Below, piece by piece: positions 1-10,351 of a stretch of DNA of 64,000 nucleotides. The first letter of the stretch is position 1. Each line of letters opens with the position of its first letter. This stretch comes from Arabidopsis thaliana (lineage: Eukaryota; Streptophyta; Magnoliopsida; Brassicales; Brassicaceae), in assembly GCF_000001735.4 (NCBI RefSeq), contig NC_003071.7, forward strand, positions 3,961,151-4,025,150. The letters are read 5' to 3'. A program made the translations under genes and the position numbers. The notes under the pieces were generated by a model. The model saw nothing but the letters and a program-made list of their open reading frames with translations, had not been told where the DNA came from and did no database searches.

Positions 1-177
1 AACTAAAAAGGAAAATTGTCTCGTTTTTTTTTTCTCCTTTTTGAAAAAGAAAAGCAAAGACTTTCGAATTTAAGCAAGTTCCCATTTTTTCTTCTAGGGA
101 AGAGAAATTTTCCATTTTTTCGTGGAAAAGAAAAACGAGAATTTCCTCATCGCGGTTTAGCAAATCCCTAATTCTAT

Positions 178-1093
178 TTGCTTCCTCCATCTTATAAGTA
201 CCCCTTCGAGCAAGAACGATTTTCTTATCGAACCTTTTTCTTCCTTTTAGTTGTAGAATGGAGAGCGCCGGATCCTCATTCCTTGTCAGGAAAAATGTTC
301 CAACCTTTTCTAATGCGGAGGCAATTGAGTGGGGAATGCCGTTCTTTAACAACGTCTGTGTTCCGTGGACTCTTCTGTTCTAGGCGAGCTCAGAGGGAAG
401 GCGTGAAGCGGAAGGATTCCTATCATGTGTTGAATCAAGACACAAGGAGTATCGTGAGATATTGAGCTACTATGAAGAACGCTAGTCTGACATCCTTCAT
501 AAACTAGCCATGTTGAAGTCGCATCTACGTTATTGGATCAAGAATGGTTTCTAAAGATTGGCTCCCATGCTAGACATCCTCTTGTCATATTTCAACGACT
601 GTGCCCAAGATGTTGTTGTCGCCTCGAAGGAAAGGAATCCCACAATTATCGCTGACGGAGATTTCGTTCCCAGAGCGCCTCAACTGTTCTATCTTGGATC
701 ATCCGCCTCCGATGCCGAAAGCACCGAGTGTCAGAATTTTGTTAACCAGGTGAGAACTGTTTAACCTATCGTTTTTTTTTGATGTGATTCTTATGATTCC
801 ATCGTTCTTTTCTTCATGTCGGATTTATGCATGAGGATCAGTGCCGCGAGCTACAATACTTATGAACTAAGAAACAAAAGGTGGATTCTCGCCTTGAGGA
901 GCTTGAAGCTCTGATTACTAAACTGAGACGGAAGAAAAGAAGGGTCGTCACCCGTCTGGATGAAATCGAACAAACGATCAAAGCGTTGGAAATTCGTTCA
1001 GAGGATTGGGAGAAAGTTGGTCTTCAGCTGGTGTGGCCTATGCCGAATCGCCTTCTCAAAGACAACCGCGTCGTTTCGGATCGGACGATTTGA
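178..1093 (+). CDS. Antisense extra ORF of the Tat element (degenerate)
   Basis: The ORFs run on the plus strand, opposite to the minus-strand element that contains them. Three blocks are seen: 178-465, 558-764 and 881-1093. The second ends at a plausible splice donor (CAG followed by gtgag). The third begins with a Lys/Arg/Glu-rich stretch of about 45 residues that looks like a coiled coil. Extra ORFs between integrase and the 3' LTR, some of them antisense, are known in the Tat lineage (for example Grande). I do not recognise the protein. Several stops separate the blocks, so this is either a spliced gene or a decayed one. Nothing shows that it is expressed. Confidence 0.35.
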
Positions 1094-1209
1094 TGCTTCC
1101 ATCTGGCCTGTAGCTCTCCTGAATGCTATGAAATGTTCTCTTACCATGCCTTTGTCATGATAGAAGATGATCCTTAGTAGTATTTAGGTCATTTCTCTTT
1201 TTATCTTTC

Positions 1210-1411
1210 CTCGAATAAACGCCCTTGTAATGGCTACCGATCTTATTTGATCACTTTAATTCTTTTCGAATAAACGTCTTTGTAATACCTATTAGAAAAA
1301 CGTCTTTCGAATAAACGTGTTTGTAATACCTATTAGAAAAACGTTTCTGTCTGAACCAGAGCTTAAGTGCGAGAAAACTAGTCTCGGTTATACCTATTAG
1401 AAAAATTAAGT
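1210..1411 (+). repeat. Short tandem repeat, unit about 41 bp
   Basis: Units start with TTCGAATAAACG and continue through TTGTAATACCTATTAGAAAA. Two near-identical copies lie at about 1265-1305 and 1306-1346. Partial copies occur at about 1210-1230 and 1390-1411. It follows the antisense ORF of the Tat element. Confidence 0.75.
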
Positions 1412-1608
1412 TTCTAATAGGGTGTAGATAATTTCACTACTGCATCCATGTGAGACGCGCATCAAACACCTGGCCAGGGCGCCGAGATTTGACTTGTTAC
1501 AGATCTTAAAGCGAAGGATTGCCTACGTACCCGGTGAAGGGATCAAGCCATTCGTAGTTCATATTACATAAGATCAAACAGGCGATTTTTTTTTTTTTTT
1601 TTTGAAAT

Positions 1609-1686
1609 CTATATATAGTAATAATACTTTTTGAGGTGAACAGCATTCCAAGGATATTCCACCTCTTTTAGCTTCATGGTCATCAG
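1609..1686 (-). pseudogene. C-terminal tail of Tat integrase, separated by the Athila insertion
   Basis: Read from 1686 leftwards, this gives 25 codons and a TAG stop at 1609-1611. It contains PWNAVHLKKYY, the usual closing motif of Tat/Athila-type polyproteins. The preceding part, ending in KVLHLGV, stops at about 16812. The frame is consistent with a single protein before the Athila inserted. A few codons appear to be missing at the right junction. Confidence 0.75.
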
Positions 1687-3997
1687 TGATATATCCCTGT
1701 TTTCACTAATTTTCTATGTTTTAGGTATAGGATCTTGAGTCTTTATGTTATTTTTCGAGTCTTTTTAGTGTCTTTTCAGGTATTCTATGCAGTGGGATAA
1801 CAATGGAGATAAGGAGATATTTTGGAGCAAGAGCTAAGGAAAAGGAAGCTAAGGACGATTTTGGATTTAGGATCAGCGAGGAGTGTCGAGCGACACACTC
1901 TTGGTGGAAATTTGCCCGAGAAGACTTCCCTATTTACATTATTAGTCCCTAGACGTTTTTAGGGTTTATATACATTGTTTAGACCTAAGTTTTGAGGATC
2001 CAGTTTTCATCATCAAGTTTTTATCAAGCTTTTGAAAACCCTGTTACTGAGAGACACAAGCTATTCATCGAGTATTTTCAGACATTGATTCAGTTCTTAA
2101 TACAGTGAAGAGATCCCTTCTTTTTCCTCCTCTATTTACTGTGTTTATGCTTTCATACTCAATTATGTTGTTTGCTTCAATCAGTATGTCTGAGTAATCT
2201 GCTTGTTAGAAATAGGGTTTCTCATTAGGGATTCATATGGTTTAGTAGATTGCCCCCTTGCTAGGTTATCTGTAGAATTCTGCATCTTTAATTATGCTTA
2301 ATGCTAGATCTAGAGTAATTAACTAGATCTTGAATCCAGACAATAGATATGCTGATAGTAGGATTTTTCACAGGTGTTTAAATCCAGGTGATCAATTCCC
2401 TAACACTATCATGTCATTGTAGTATTTAGGGTGTCAATCCAATTAGGTGAGTTTGCTATCAATCAAGATGCAATCAGCATGTACTAAGTCAAGCCAAGTC
2501 TAGATGATTTGAGTTATCTAACAACCTAAGTAATTATGCAAGAAACTAACTATACTAAGCAGAAAATAAAGAACATGAGTGATAAAAGCAAGAAGTAAAC
2601 TACAGACCAGGAACTCTCAATGCATAAACTTAAACAATGAACTAAGTAGAGGAAAGTAAAGATGCTCGACCGAGTATGAACATGCAGGTCGAGTAAACAT
2701 GTCGAGTAACAAAGTCGAGCAGAATAACAAAGCAGAACGAGCAGATAAACTAAACTGAACGAGCAGAAGAGTAAATAACACGAAACTCAATAAATCTAAG
2801 CGCAACAGAGCTCTTAAGAATGGGGTAATTGGTTCTAGTGGACTCCTCAATCCATTTAGCTAACTAACAAACTCAATCAAGCTATCCCTAGACAATAGAT
2901 TCAAAACCAAATCAATCCACTTCCGTGCGAATGATTCTCATAACTTTAGAACTTCCTAATCTCAATTTCCATTGATGAAACATAATAAAGCAGGCTTTAA
3001 ACACCAATCTATTAAAGTCAATAAGCAGTCTAAACATCCAATGTCTTGGGCTAGAATCTACAAATCTCTGAAATTAGTTGGTTTAGACATTTCATCAAAC
3101 ACCTTTTGGGTGGAGAAAGTCTGAAATCAATTTTCAATTGATCTGAAAGAAAATAGCATTAAGAACTCCTAAAACAGAAGGGAATCATGCATTTATAAAC
3201 TTAGCTAGCTAAAGAGAAGAGGAATCCACCTAAACCTAACCCATCCTCAAGAACTCTGAAGAACACTACTCATGAACTATGAAGAACATCATACAAAACC
3301 CAGAAAAATCATAAAACCCAGAAATCATTATAAACTTAGTATGCAATAGATCTAAACAAGATAAACAACTTTGTAGAAGAAAATAATTGCAAAAACTTAA
3401 AGATTCAACAGGAAATTAAAGGAACATATTTAGGGTTTTTCACCAAAGAGGCTAGAACAAAAGGAATAAAAGAGGAATATCCATTAGGTAAACGGAAGGG
3501 GTCTATTTATAGCAAATACTAGGTTGCCCTAATTCGCTAGAAGACAAAATAAGAAAGTCGGCGCAGGACCGCTCGGCCCTAGGCCGAGTAGAAAAGCCGA
3601 GTGGCTTGGTCTTAGTCACATCGCTCGGCTCTTGGCCGAGTGGCTTGGTCGAGTAGGTGCAAATCTTCAAGATTCACTTTTTCTTCACTTACTCGACATG
3701 CACATCGAGTATAAAGGTCGAGTATACTTCAAATTCTTCCTTAGGTCCTCCGGACTCGAGTCTGTCCATCCCTTGTGGTAGAAACCTCCAAGTTGAGTCC
3801 AAAAGTATCTAATTCACCTGCAAAACACTCCAAATGCAAGTATGTTATGCAATGCAATGCAAAATGTGCAAAAGAAGGAAAAGAGACTAAGAATGCATGA
3901 AAAGAGACTTGAAACTAAGCTAAATGCATGAAAAACAAGGGCTTTAAAAGGTTAAAATCTAGTGTTATCATATGCCCGCCATAGGTATCTGTAGTTG
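1687..3997 (+). repeat. Left Athila LTR (1687-2352 plus 3971-3997)
   Basis: It aligns with 15652-16410 over its whole visible length, sharing for example GTATTCTATGCA, ACTGAGAGACACAAGC and AGATTGCCCCCTTGC. The alignment is cut at 2352 by a solo LTR, resumes at 3971 after the TATGC target duplication, and ends at about 3997. There it changes into sequence resembling the 3' non-coding part of the minus-strand Athila. The right LTR continues for another 400 bp, so this copy is truncated. Confidence 0.8.
2353..3970 (-). repeat. Solo LTR of an Athila-like family inside the left Athila LTR
   Basis: It is 1618 bp, bounded by TGATAG and TTATCA, with a perfect 5-bp target duplication TATGC (2348-2352 and 3971-3975). 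There is no internal region, so it is a solo LTR from recombination. Its ends and several inner blocks resemble the complete LTR at 10352-12106 (for example CTATCATGTC and GTCAAGCCAAG), but the two have diverged clearly. The minus orientation is taken from that similarity. Many CTCGACC/GGTCGAG motifs occur around 2660-2760 and 3560-3770. Confidence 0.8.
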
Positions 3998-5150
3998 GAT
4001 CTAAAACAAGGACTTTAGCCATCTTCTTCACAACACAACCTAATCTTTCACTTAGTCTATTCAAGCATTCAAATCAGCATATTCCCTTTAACATTCATTA
4101 AGCAAGAACCATGGATCATACTATACAATGCATATTAAACTCATTTGGCTAAGGGCAAAGGGTCAAAAGACAAAAAGGTCCCTTAAAGAATAGGCTTTAG
4201 TAACAAGGGATCTCTCAAGAATGATTAAGCTTTAGTAGAATGCTAAAGGTAAGTCCCAAGTTATGCATACATAGATAAGATCCCATCTACCCAAAGTATA
4301 ATCAATGAAGACCTAATGGCAATCCCATCTCCCATCCTAATTAAGAACTTGACTCTACCCTTTTGCATTCATAATCTTTTGAACTCTTTCTTAACCCATT
4401 CTTTTCTTTTTTTCTTAACTCTAGGAGAAGCTTTTCTTTTCTCTTTGATACTTCTAGCGGGTTTGGCTTTCTTTAGTACTAAGGTTCTGTTTTTGATCTC
4501 TATTAAGCTTAGGGCTTTTTACCCTTCTTTATTAGCTAACAATAACCCAATCTCTTTCTTTAACAATCTCAAACCCTTTACTAGACTTTTTCTAACTTCT
4601 TTAGCTTACTTCTCCTAGAATTCTTTTCCCTTTTCTTGTAAACAATGAACTCAATCCTTTTTCTCTTTTAAACTCTTCCCAACCCATAGAACAAGTACCC
4701 ACCTAGTCCTATCTAGTTCGGATAACGCGAACTAGAACTACATGAGATACTATCTTTGTCGTTATAAACCTAACACTTTCTACCAAGCTTAATCGAAAAT
4801 AGACCTCACAAACACTCACAAGTGATATATGGCTTGAAAGAAGGCTTAGGTTAGGGTATGGGGAAACTGCTCTAAAGATGAGAGACAGCTATTTGGATCA
4901 ACAAGAGTGGTGAAATGAATAAGAAGATCCAAATATTTTAAGGGTGACCATGAGTTTAACAAACAATGCATAGTATGATAATTACAAGTCAAATTAAGGT
5001 TCAAATTGATAGGGAATAGCTTCAAATCACAGCGAGTTTCAACTAAGGAAAGATCAAGTATATGAATTCAAAAGATGGTGCGGTTTTACTTCAAGATCAA
5101 TCGGTTAAGCACTAGACAACTAACAACAAGGGCATTGAAACTATCTAGTG
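3998..5150 (-). repeat. Extra copy of Athila 3' non-coding sequence
   Basis: About 1.1 kb that matches 5420-6545 in the same orientation. Shared blocks include AACTCATTTGGCTAAGG, GATTAAGCTTTAGTAGAATG and AACCTAACACTTTCTACC. It joins the left Athila LTR fragment at 3997 and a 108-bp LTR fragment at 5151. It looks like a remnant of a second related copy or a rearrangement product. It has no coding sequence of its own; a plus-strand ORF at 4316-4618 is a chance one in low-complexity sequence. Confidence 0.7.
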
Positions 5151-5258
5151 AACATGTAAAGTGATGACAAATGATGAGAAATGGTATAAAACAGTGATGA
5201 TATGATGCTAAAGTGATGACAAATGGATGCTTAAAACATGCAAAATACACACTTATCA
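5151..5258 (-). repeat. Truncated 3' LTR of the minus-strand Athila
   Basis: It is nearly identical to 12000-12106, including the TTATCA terminus, and is preceded on the minus strand by a polypurine tract. Only 108 of about 1755 bp remain. Confidence 0.8.
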
Positions 5259-5272
5259 ACTCCCCCAAACTT
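5259..5272 (-). promoter_or_regulatory. Polypurine tract (AAGTTTGGGGGAGT)
   Basis: On the minus strand this directly precedes the LTR start TGATAAGTG, the place where plus-strand DNA synthesis is primed in LTR elements. A second copy of the motif lies at about 6763-6778. Confidence 0.7.
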
Positions 5273-7220
5273 AGTCTTTGCTTGCCCTCAAGCAAACAAT
5301 CAAGAACAAGCAGAAGGTGAGGTTTGAAAGCGGGGACTCAGAGCCAAAGCACCAGATAGACCAGATGAAATCAATGTCCAAGTTGAAAGTTCTAAGCTGG
5401 GATATGATCGAATTCTACTCAAAAACGTTAGCCATGCCTTGTTATTAATCAATCCGACTCTTATGTTGGACCTACACATGTTTTCAAATCTACCAATCCC
5501 TTTAACATTCATTAGTTCTGGAACGTGAATCAAGCAATGCATCATCAATGAACTCATTTGGCTAAGGTAAAAGGTCAAGAGACAAAGATGGTCCCTTATA
5601 GAATAGGCTTCAACAACAGGGGATCTCTCAAGAAATGATTAAGCTTTAGTAGAATGCTAAAGGTAAGTCCCAAGCTATGCATACAGAGATAAGATCCCAT
5701 CTACCCAGAGTATGTCAAATGAAGCTCTAATGGTAATCCCATCTCCAATCTCAATATAAGAACTTAACTCTACCCTATGCATTCATGAATCTTTTAAACC
5801 CTTGTTCTAATCATTCTTTTCTTTTCTCTTAACTCTAGGAGAAGCTTTCTCAACACTTTGTTACATCTAGCGGATTTGGATTTCTTTAACAATTAAGGTT
5901 CCTGTTTTTAACATTTTAAAACCAAGGGCTTTTGCCCATCTCCAATAGCTAACAAGAACTCTTTCTTTTCTTTAGAAATCCCAAAACCTTTACTAGACTT
6001 TTTCTGCTTCTTTAGCTTACTTCACCTAGAGTCCTTTACCTTTTCTCATCAATGAATCAACCCCTTTTTCTTTTAAACACATCCTAGCCCAAAGTATAAG
6101 CGCCCACCTAGTCCTATCTAGTCCGAAAAATGCGAACTAGAACTACATGAGACACTATCTCTGTCGTTACGAACCTAACACTTTCTACCAAGCTTAATTG
6201 GAATAAGACCTCACAAACACTCACAAGTGATATAGGGCTTGAAAGAAAGTCTAGGTTTGGGTTTGGGTTAACTGCTCTAATAAGGAGAGTCAGCTACTTG
6301 GATTAACAAGAGTGATCAAAATGAATAAGAAAATCCAAGTATTTTATGGTATCCATGAGTTCAAATTTGATGCAGACATGATAATTAAAGATCAGATTCA
6401 GGTTCAAATTGATAGGGAATGGTATCAGATCATGACAGTGTGGTCGAGTAGAGCAATCTAGGCATGGTTCAGTTTTATTTCAAATTCATTGACTACGCAA
6501 CAGACAACTAGCAACGAGGGCACTGAGTTTATCCGGTGAATCAAAATGCTTACAAGGCTATCTCATCATCATCCCCTATGCATATGCAACGATCCTAAAT
6601 GAAACACTATAGACTCGATCCTAAATGTAATGCAACTACATGAACACTCTTTTTTTTTTTTTGAAATCATTTTCTGAAAATTTTCATTTTTTTTTGGTTT
6701 TTCTATGCCTTAAATGATTGCAGACTCAAAAATATATACAATGCAACACACACTTCCTGAGCCCTCCCCCAAACTTAAATCACACAGTCCACTGTGTGAA
6801 TAAACTTGGAAGAGAGTACTCAGGACAAATCCAATCACAGAAACAAAAAAAATGAAGAAACAAATCACAATAGATGATATAATACAATGGTGAAGTGAGG
6901 CGCTTACCTCAGTTGAAGAATGAACGAAGTTGCTCGTCAATGGTTGCATGTGATTGTTCTCAGGCCATAGACGAACCACCTTGTTCTGTATCAGCTCCAG
7001 CAGGTGGGTACTCGACCTCATCAGCTCTGTGGCGGCCAGCACCTCTCTAAGGATACTCGACCTCTCTCCTTCTACTGCGGCCAGCACCGCGGTCGCGTAA
7101 ACTACGAGACTGCAGAAGTTGTCTGCTCCTACTGCTAGATCGAGTGAGTGTGGTCCTCCTCTTCCTCCCAGATTCACGAGGCTCGAATGATGAATGCCTC
7201 GCAGGGGCATGCGGAATCTC
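5273..7220 (-). other. 3' non-coding region of the minus-strand Athila
   Basis: No convincing protein is encoded between the ORF-1 stop and the polypurine tract. The part 5420-6545 has a second copy at 3998-5150. Minus-strand ORFs of 60-185 codons here (for example 7267-6710) are out of frame with ORF-1 and show no family motif. Confidence 0.55.
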
Positions 7221-8632
7221 CTACTCTCTAGGCTTAGGCCTGCGCCGACTTGGCTCGCGTGCGTCATATCTCCTCGAAGGCATGTCCTGAGGGAGATGTC
7301 CCTGCGGAATAGCTGTAGTGGAAGAGGAGCAGCTGATCTTGTCCTTCAGAAACTTGATAGCCCTGAGGCACTTGGCGAGTAACTTGTCCTGTTTCATGCA
7401 CCACTTTTGCAGCTTGCTGTTGTTTCTGTGAGCTTCGCTCAAACTCCTGCTTTCCCTCACAGGAGGTATATGCTCACTGAAATGATACATGCTCGTGTCA
7501 AACTCCGCCTCATCTATATCATCCGTCTCATCAACATCTTCTGTTGTAGCTCCTTCGGTATGACTGATCTCCTCAGTTGGTGGACTGCCCTCGAAATAAA
7601 GATCTTCAAGCGCAGGCTTGAAGTCAATGTTCCTGCCCTCGATAATCCTAGTAGCGTCAATGCAGGGGAGAAGAATGTTGGCGATTTTAATCGATGAATG
7701 CTCGAACCTGTAGCGGTGAAAGTCGCCAGCCATGTCAAACTCCAAGAACTCACATCGGCACAAATGATCCAAGTCCATCATTCTTGGTGCTAACCCTGGT
7801 TCCTTGAGCGGTACTCCACAAAGCCACCCACGCATAGTGCTCCTCTCACCTTATTCTTTCCGTTTGTCAACGCCCACTTCCGGTATCCACACAGATGGAT
7901 CAACAGAGGCAGTACTGGTGGTGCGTTGTTGAGATCGCCTCTCAAGACATTCTCTCCCTTCGTCCGGTGGAGAATCCCTGTAAGCGCATAATTTATCATC
8001 TCCATGTCCGTGTTAGACACGGTGCCTGTAGACTCCCTGGAGTAAAAGACGTTGGCAACCGATCGCTGAAAGTAGCGGATCAGAGGACTCCGGATTTGGT
8101 TGCTCTTGGACCTCGCCGAGTTTAGCGGTAGATTGTTCCCAATAGTGGCCCACAAGTCCTTAAGCTCTTCTCTGTCAAATCGTGGTTTGGTTCCATTTCC
8201 ACTAGGGAAACCAATCAGTTCTTCCAAGTTCTTGATCGAAAGCTGATACCGCTGTTCATCCACTGAGAACGTCAAGAAACCTAGTCCCATGGTATCCAAC
8301 TCAAAGTCTGTGAGTCCCTCATACATCTCCACTTGCAGCGTGGAAAGAAAATCGATTGTCTCCTCCTTATAGGCAGGGTAAGGGTAAGGCATGAGTGTCT
8401 CCAGATGACACTTCTCGAACAGATGCTGTACGTCCTCCAGTAACCCCAGCTGGGCTAAAGTCTCATAGCACGGATACCTCGTTCCCCTGAAGTCATTCAT
8501 CTCAAAGAACCTGATATACTCCTCCACTGTAACCTCGTCGGGTTTGTTCAGCAGCTTCGTCTCCTTACGCCATGACTCTGGCTCATACTCAGTTTCGATG
8601 TCCTCATCAATCAGCTCATATCTACTCGACAT
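7221..8632 (-). pseudogene. Athila ORF-1 protein (frameshifted)
   Basis: The first part, 8632-7790 (280 codons), reads MSSRYELIDEDIETEYEPES at its start and contains LNSARSKSNQIRSPLIRYFQ and TVSNTDMEMINYAL. I recognise these as the Arabidopsis retrotransposon ORF-1 (Athila) protein family, whose function is not established. Near 7835-7790 the frame changes, and the sequence continues as 7835-7221 (CGVPLKEPGLAPRMMDLDHL onwards), so one indel breaks it. An upstream in-frame start in another frame (MFTRASG, near 8720) may belong to the original N-terminus. The position downstream of gag with no pol between them shows that pol was deleted. Confidence 0.8.
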
Positions 8633-9560
8633 CGCCCTCTTTCCTCTGGCGATTTCAGCTCTTCTCTGATTACGTCGGGCTGCAGAGCGTTCGAATTCAT
8701 CCCTGAAGCTCTGGTAAACATGTTGAGTTGCTTCCTTGGAGAAAGAACAGGAGGTCGAGTAGTTTGGATGGTGTGTAGACGCGATCGAGTATGTGTAGAG
8801 GTTATGATTCCTTGGTCAAACGGTGATGAGCGAGAGGCAACGAGAGGTTGAATGAAGTTGGAAGAGCGGTGATTCGAGTTGTTGTGGTAGTGGAGAGGTC
8901 GAGTGAAGGTTGTGAGGATGACTATGGTGATGAGCGGCGGTGATTCCTTCAGGCCGAATGATGAGGCTTGGACGGAAGAGAAGGTGATGCGAAATCGAGT
9001 GTCGCAGCAGTAGGTGAGGTCGAGTGGTTTGGATTTGGTCGAGTGTATGAGGAAGAGAGATGGGGAGGTCGCGTATTTTGAAGAGAGAAGGCGATGGGAT
9101 CGAGTGAATGGGTAAGGGGAGGTCGAGTGGAGTGGAGAAGAAAAGATAGATTTTGTTATCACCTTATGGGGAGCGTGGGAGACATGGCTGCAGCAGTGGG
9201 TCCCTCGTTGTCTTCATGTCTCTTCTCTGTATTCTCTGTTTACTAGAAAAATCCCCAGGAAATTCCGCAATCTTCTAAACTTGATGAACTCTTTGTAATA
9301 TTCTGTAGCTTCTGTTGGTCGAGTAAAATGATGAATTTTTTTTTTAGGTTTTTAAACATCACTCATACTCGACCAATATACTCGATCTCTAGGCCATCAT
9401 TAGAGTAAAAGTTTTGAATTTTTACTCTACCTTCACGTTACTCCTTTCTTCCTGAGAACCACAAACACAACCAAAACAAATAAAAAATAACAAGAAAGTA
9501 AAAATTATTTACAAGGATAGTCATGGGACTTCCTCCCAAGTGAGCTTGTTTTAAGTCTCT
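8633..9560 (-). other. Spacer between gag remnant and ORF-1, dense in GGTCGAG motifs
   Basis: No protein is recognised. A long ORF (9162-8611) is open but is of low complexity and is dominated by CTCGACC/GGTCGAG copies spaced every few dozen bases. It is probably non-coding, possibly a leader of ORF-1. Confidence 0.45.
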
Positions 9561-9580
9561 AGCTTGACTCCTCACACTTA

Positions 9581-10205
9581 TCAAGAAGAAAATGAACTGT
9601 TGAGAGGGTCTACATAATCCTCTTTGATACCATCATCATACTCAGCGTCCTCCCTGTAGAGGTCTGCAGCAGAATACTCAATTCCCCTCTCTTCAAAATA
9701 TGCTTCTTTCTCTTCTGGAGGGTAATCTATCTCTTCAGACCATTTTGAAGTGAACTTCTTTCTCGGGATAGTGTCGATCCCGCCTTTAGGTTGAGCTTCC
9801 TTCTGCAACTGATTCAGCTTACTTTTAAGTTCCTCAACATTGTGGGCTAGCTTCTCTATAGTTTCATCTTGCTTATCAGACCTCTTTTAAGTTCTTTCAC
9901 TCTTTCAGTCTCATATCCTTCTCCTGAGATCACTCTATCATTTCCAGAGGTTTTTCCATCCTCTGTTGACCCTTGTGGAGTTTTGTTGATGCTAAACTGC
10001 AACTTGATATGCTTTCCAAGGTTGAGACTTATTTTCCCAGCACCAATGTTGGCAGGGCCATTTTGTTGATTCTGTTCTTCAGCCATTTTGAGTGGTTGTT
10101 GAGGTACAAGGTTGACTGTGTTTCTCCTTTCTCTGATTTCGCGAGCTATGCGGTCGATGTTGTCGTTGAAAAGGAGGTTCTGATTGCCTTTTGATCGAGT
10201 TCGCA
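9581..10205 (-). pseudogene. Athila gag N-terminal remnant
   Basis: Starting at 10205 the protein begins [20 protein letters not shown], the characteristic start of Athila gag. It loses frame near 9860 and continues at 9808-9581 with an acidic stretch rich in Glu, Asp and Tyr. The central capsid part seen in the plus-strand Athila at 12107 onwards is absent. It lies about 130 bp after the primer-binding site, as expected for gag. Confidence 0.65.
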
Positions 10206-10335
10206 TACAACAGAGGTGTACCTGGATCAAGAAGACAACAAGAAAAACACACAGTTAGTAACCGAAAAGAAAATTGAAAAAGAACTTGATCTAAGCAAGT
10301 CTGAAATCTCAAATGTAACAAACAAACACCCAATT

Positions 10336-10348
10336 GGCAACAGCGCCA
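10336..10348 (-). promoter_or_regulatory. Primer-binding site of the minus-strand Athila
   Basis: The minus strand reads TGGCGCTGTTGCC, a few bases inside the LTR boundary at 10352. This is the typical tRNA primer site of plant Ty3/gypsy elements. Confidence 0.7.
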
Positions 10349-10351
10349 AAT

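Larger units (their letters stand above)
1..1686 (-). mobile_element. 3' part of Tat-lineage Ty3/gypsy element (split from 16812-23686)
   Basis: On the minus strand this segment starts with the last codons of an integrase (1609-1686) and continues into non-polyprotein sequence. The upstream part of the same integrase stops at 16812, so the 15-kb Athila between them is an insertion. The segment also holds a plus-strand ORF region (178-1093), a short tandem repeat (1210-1411) and a stretch around 1500-1560 of a type that recurs in Brassicaceae Tat elements. The 3' LTR should lie left of position 1, outside the window. That both parts are one element is inferred from reading-frame continuity and orientation. 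Confidence 0.7.

Noticed and set aside
4316..4618. 100-codon plus-strand ORF with hydrophobic stretches
   Set aside because: It lies in the duplicated 3' non-coding part of an Athila; the second copy (5730-6050) does not keep the frame.
6710..7267. 185-codon minus-strand ORF ending in a hydrophobic segment
   Set aside because: It is out of frame with ORF-1 and shows no known motif; an env-like role cannot be supported.
8611..9162. 183-codon minus-strand ORF upstream of Athila ORF-1
   Set aside because: Most of it is low-complexity sequence made of GGTCGAG motifs; only its last 40 codons look like an Athila ORF-1 N-terminus.
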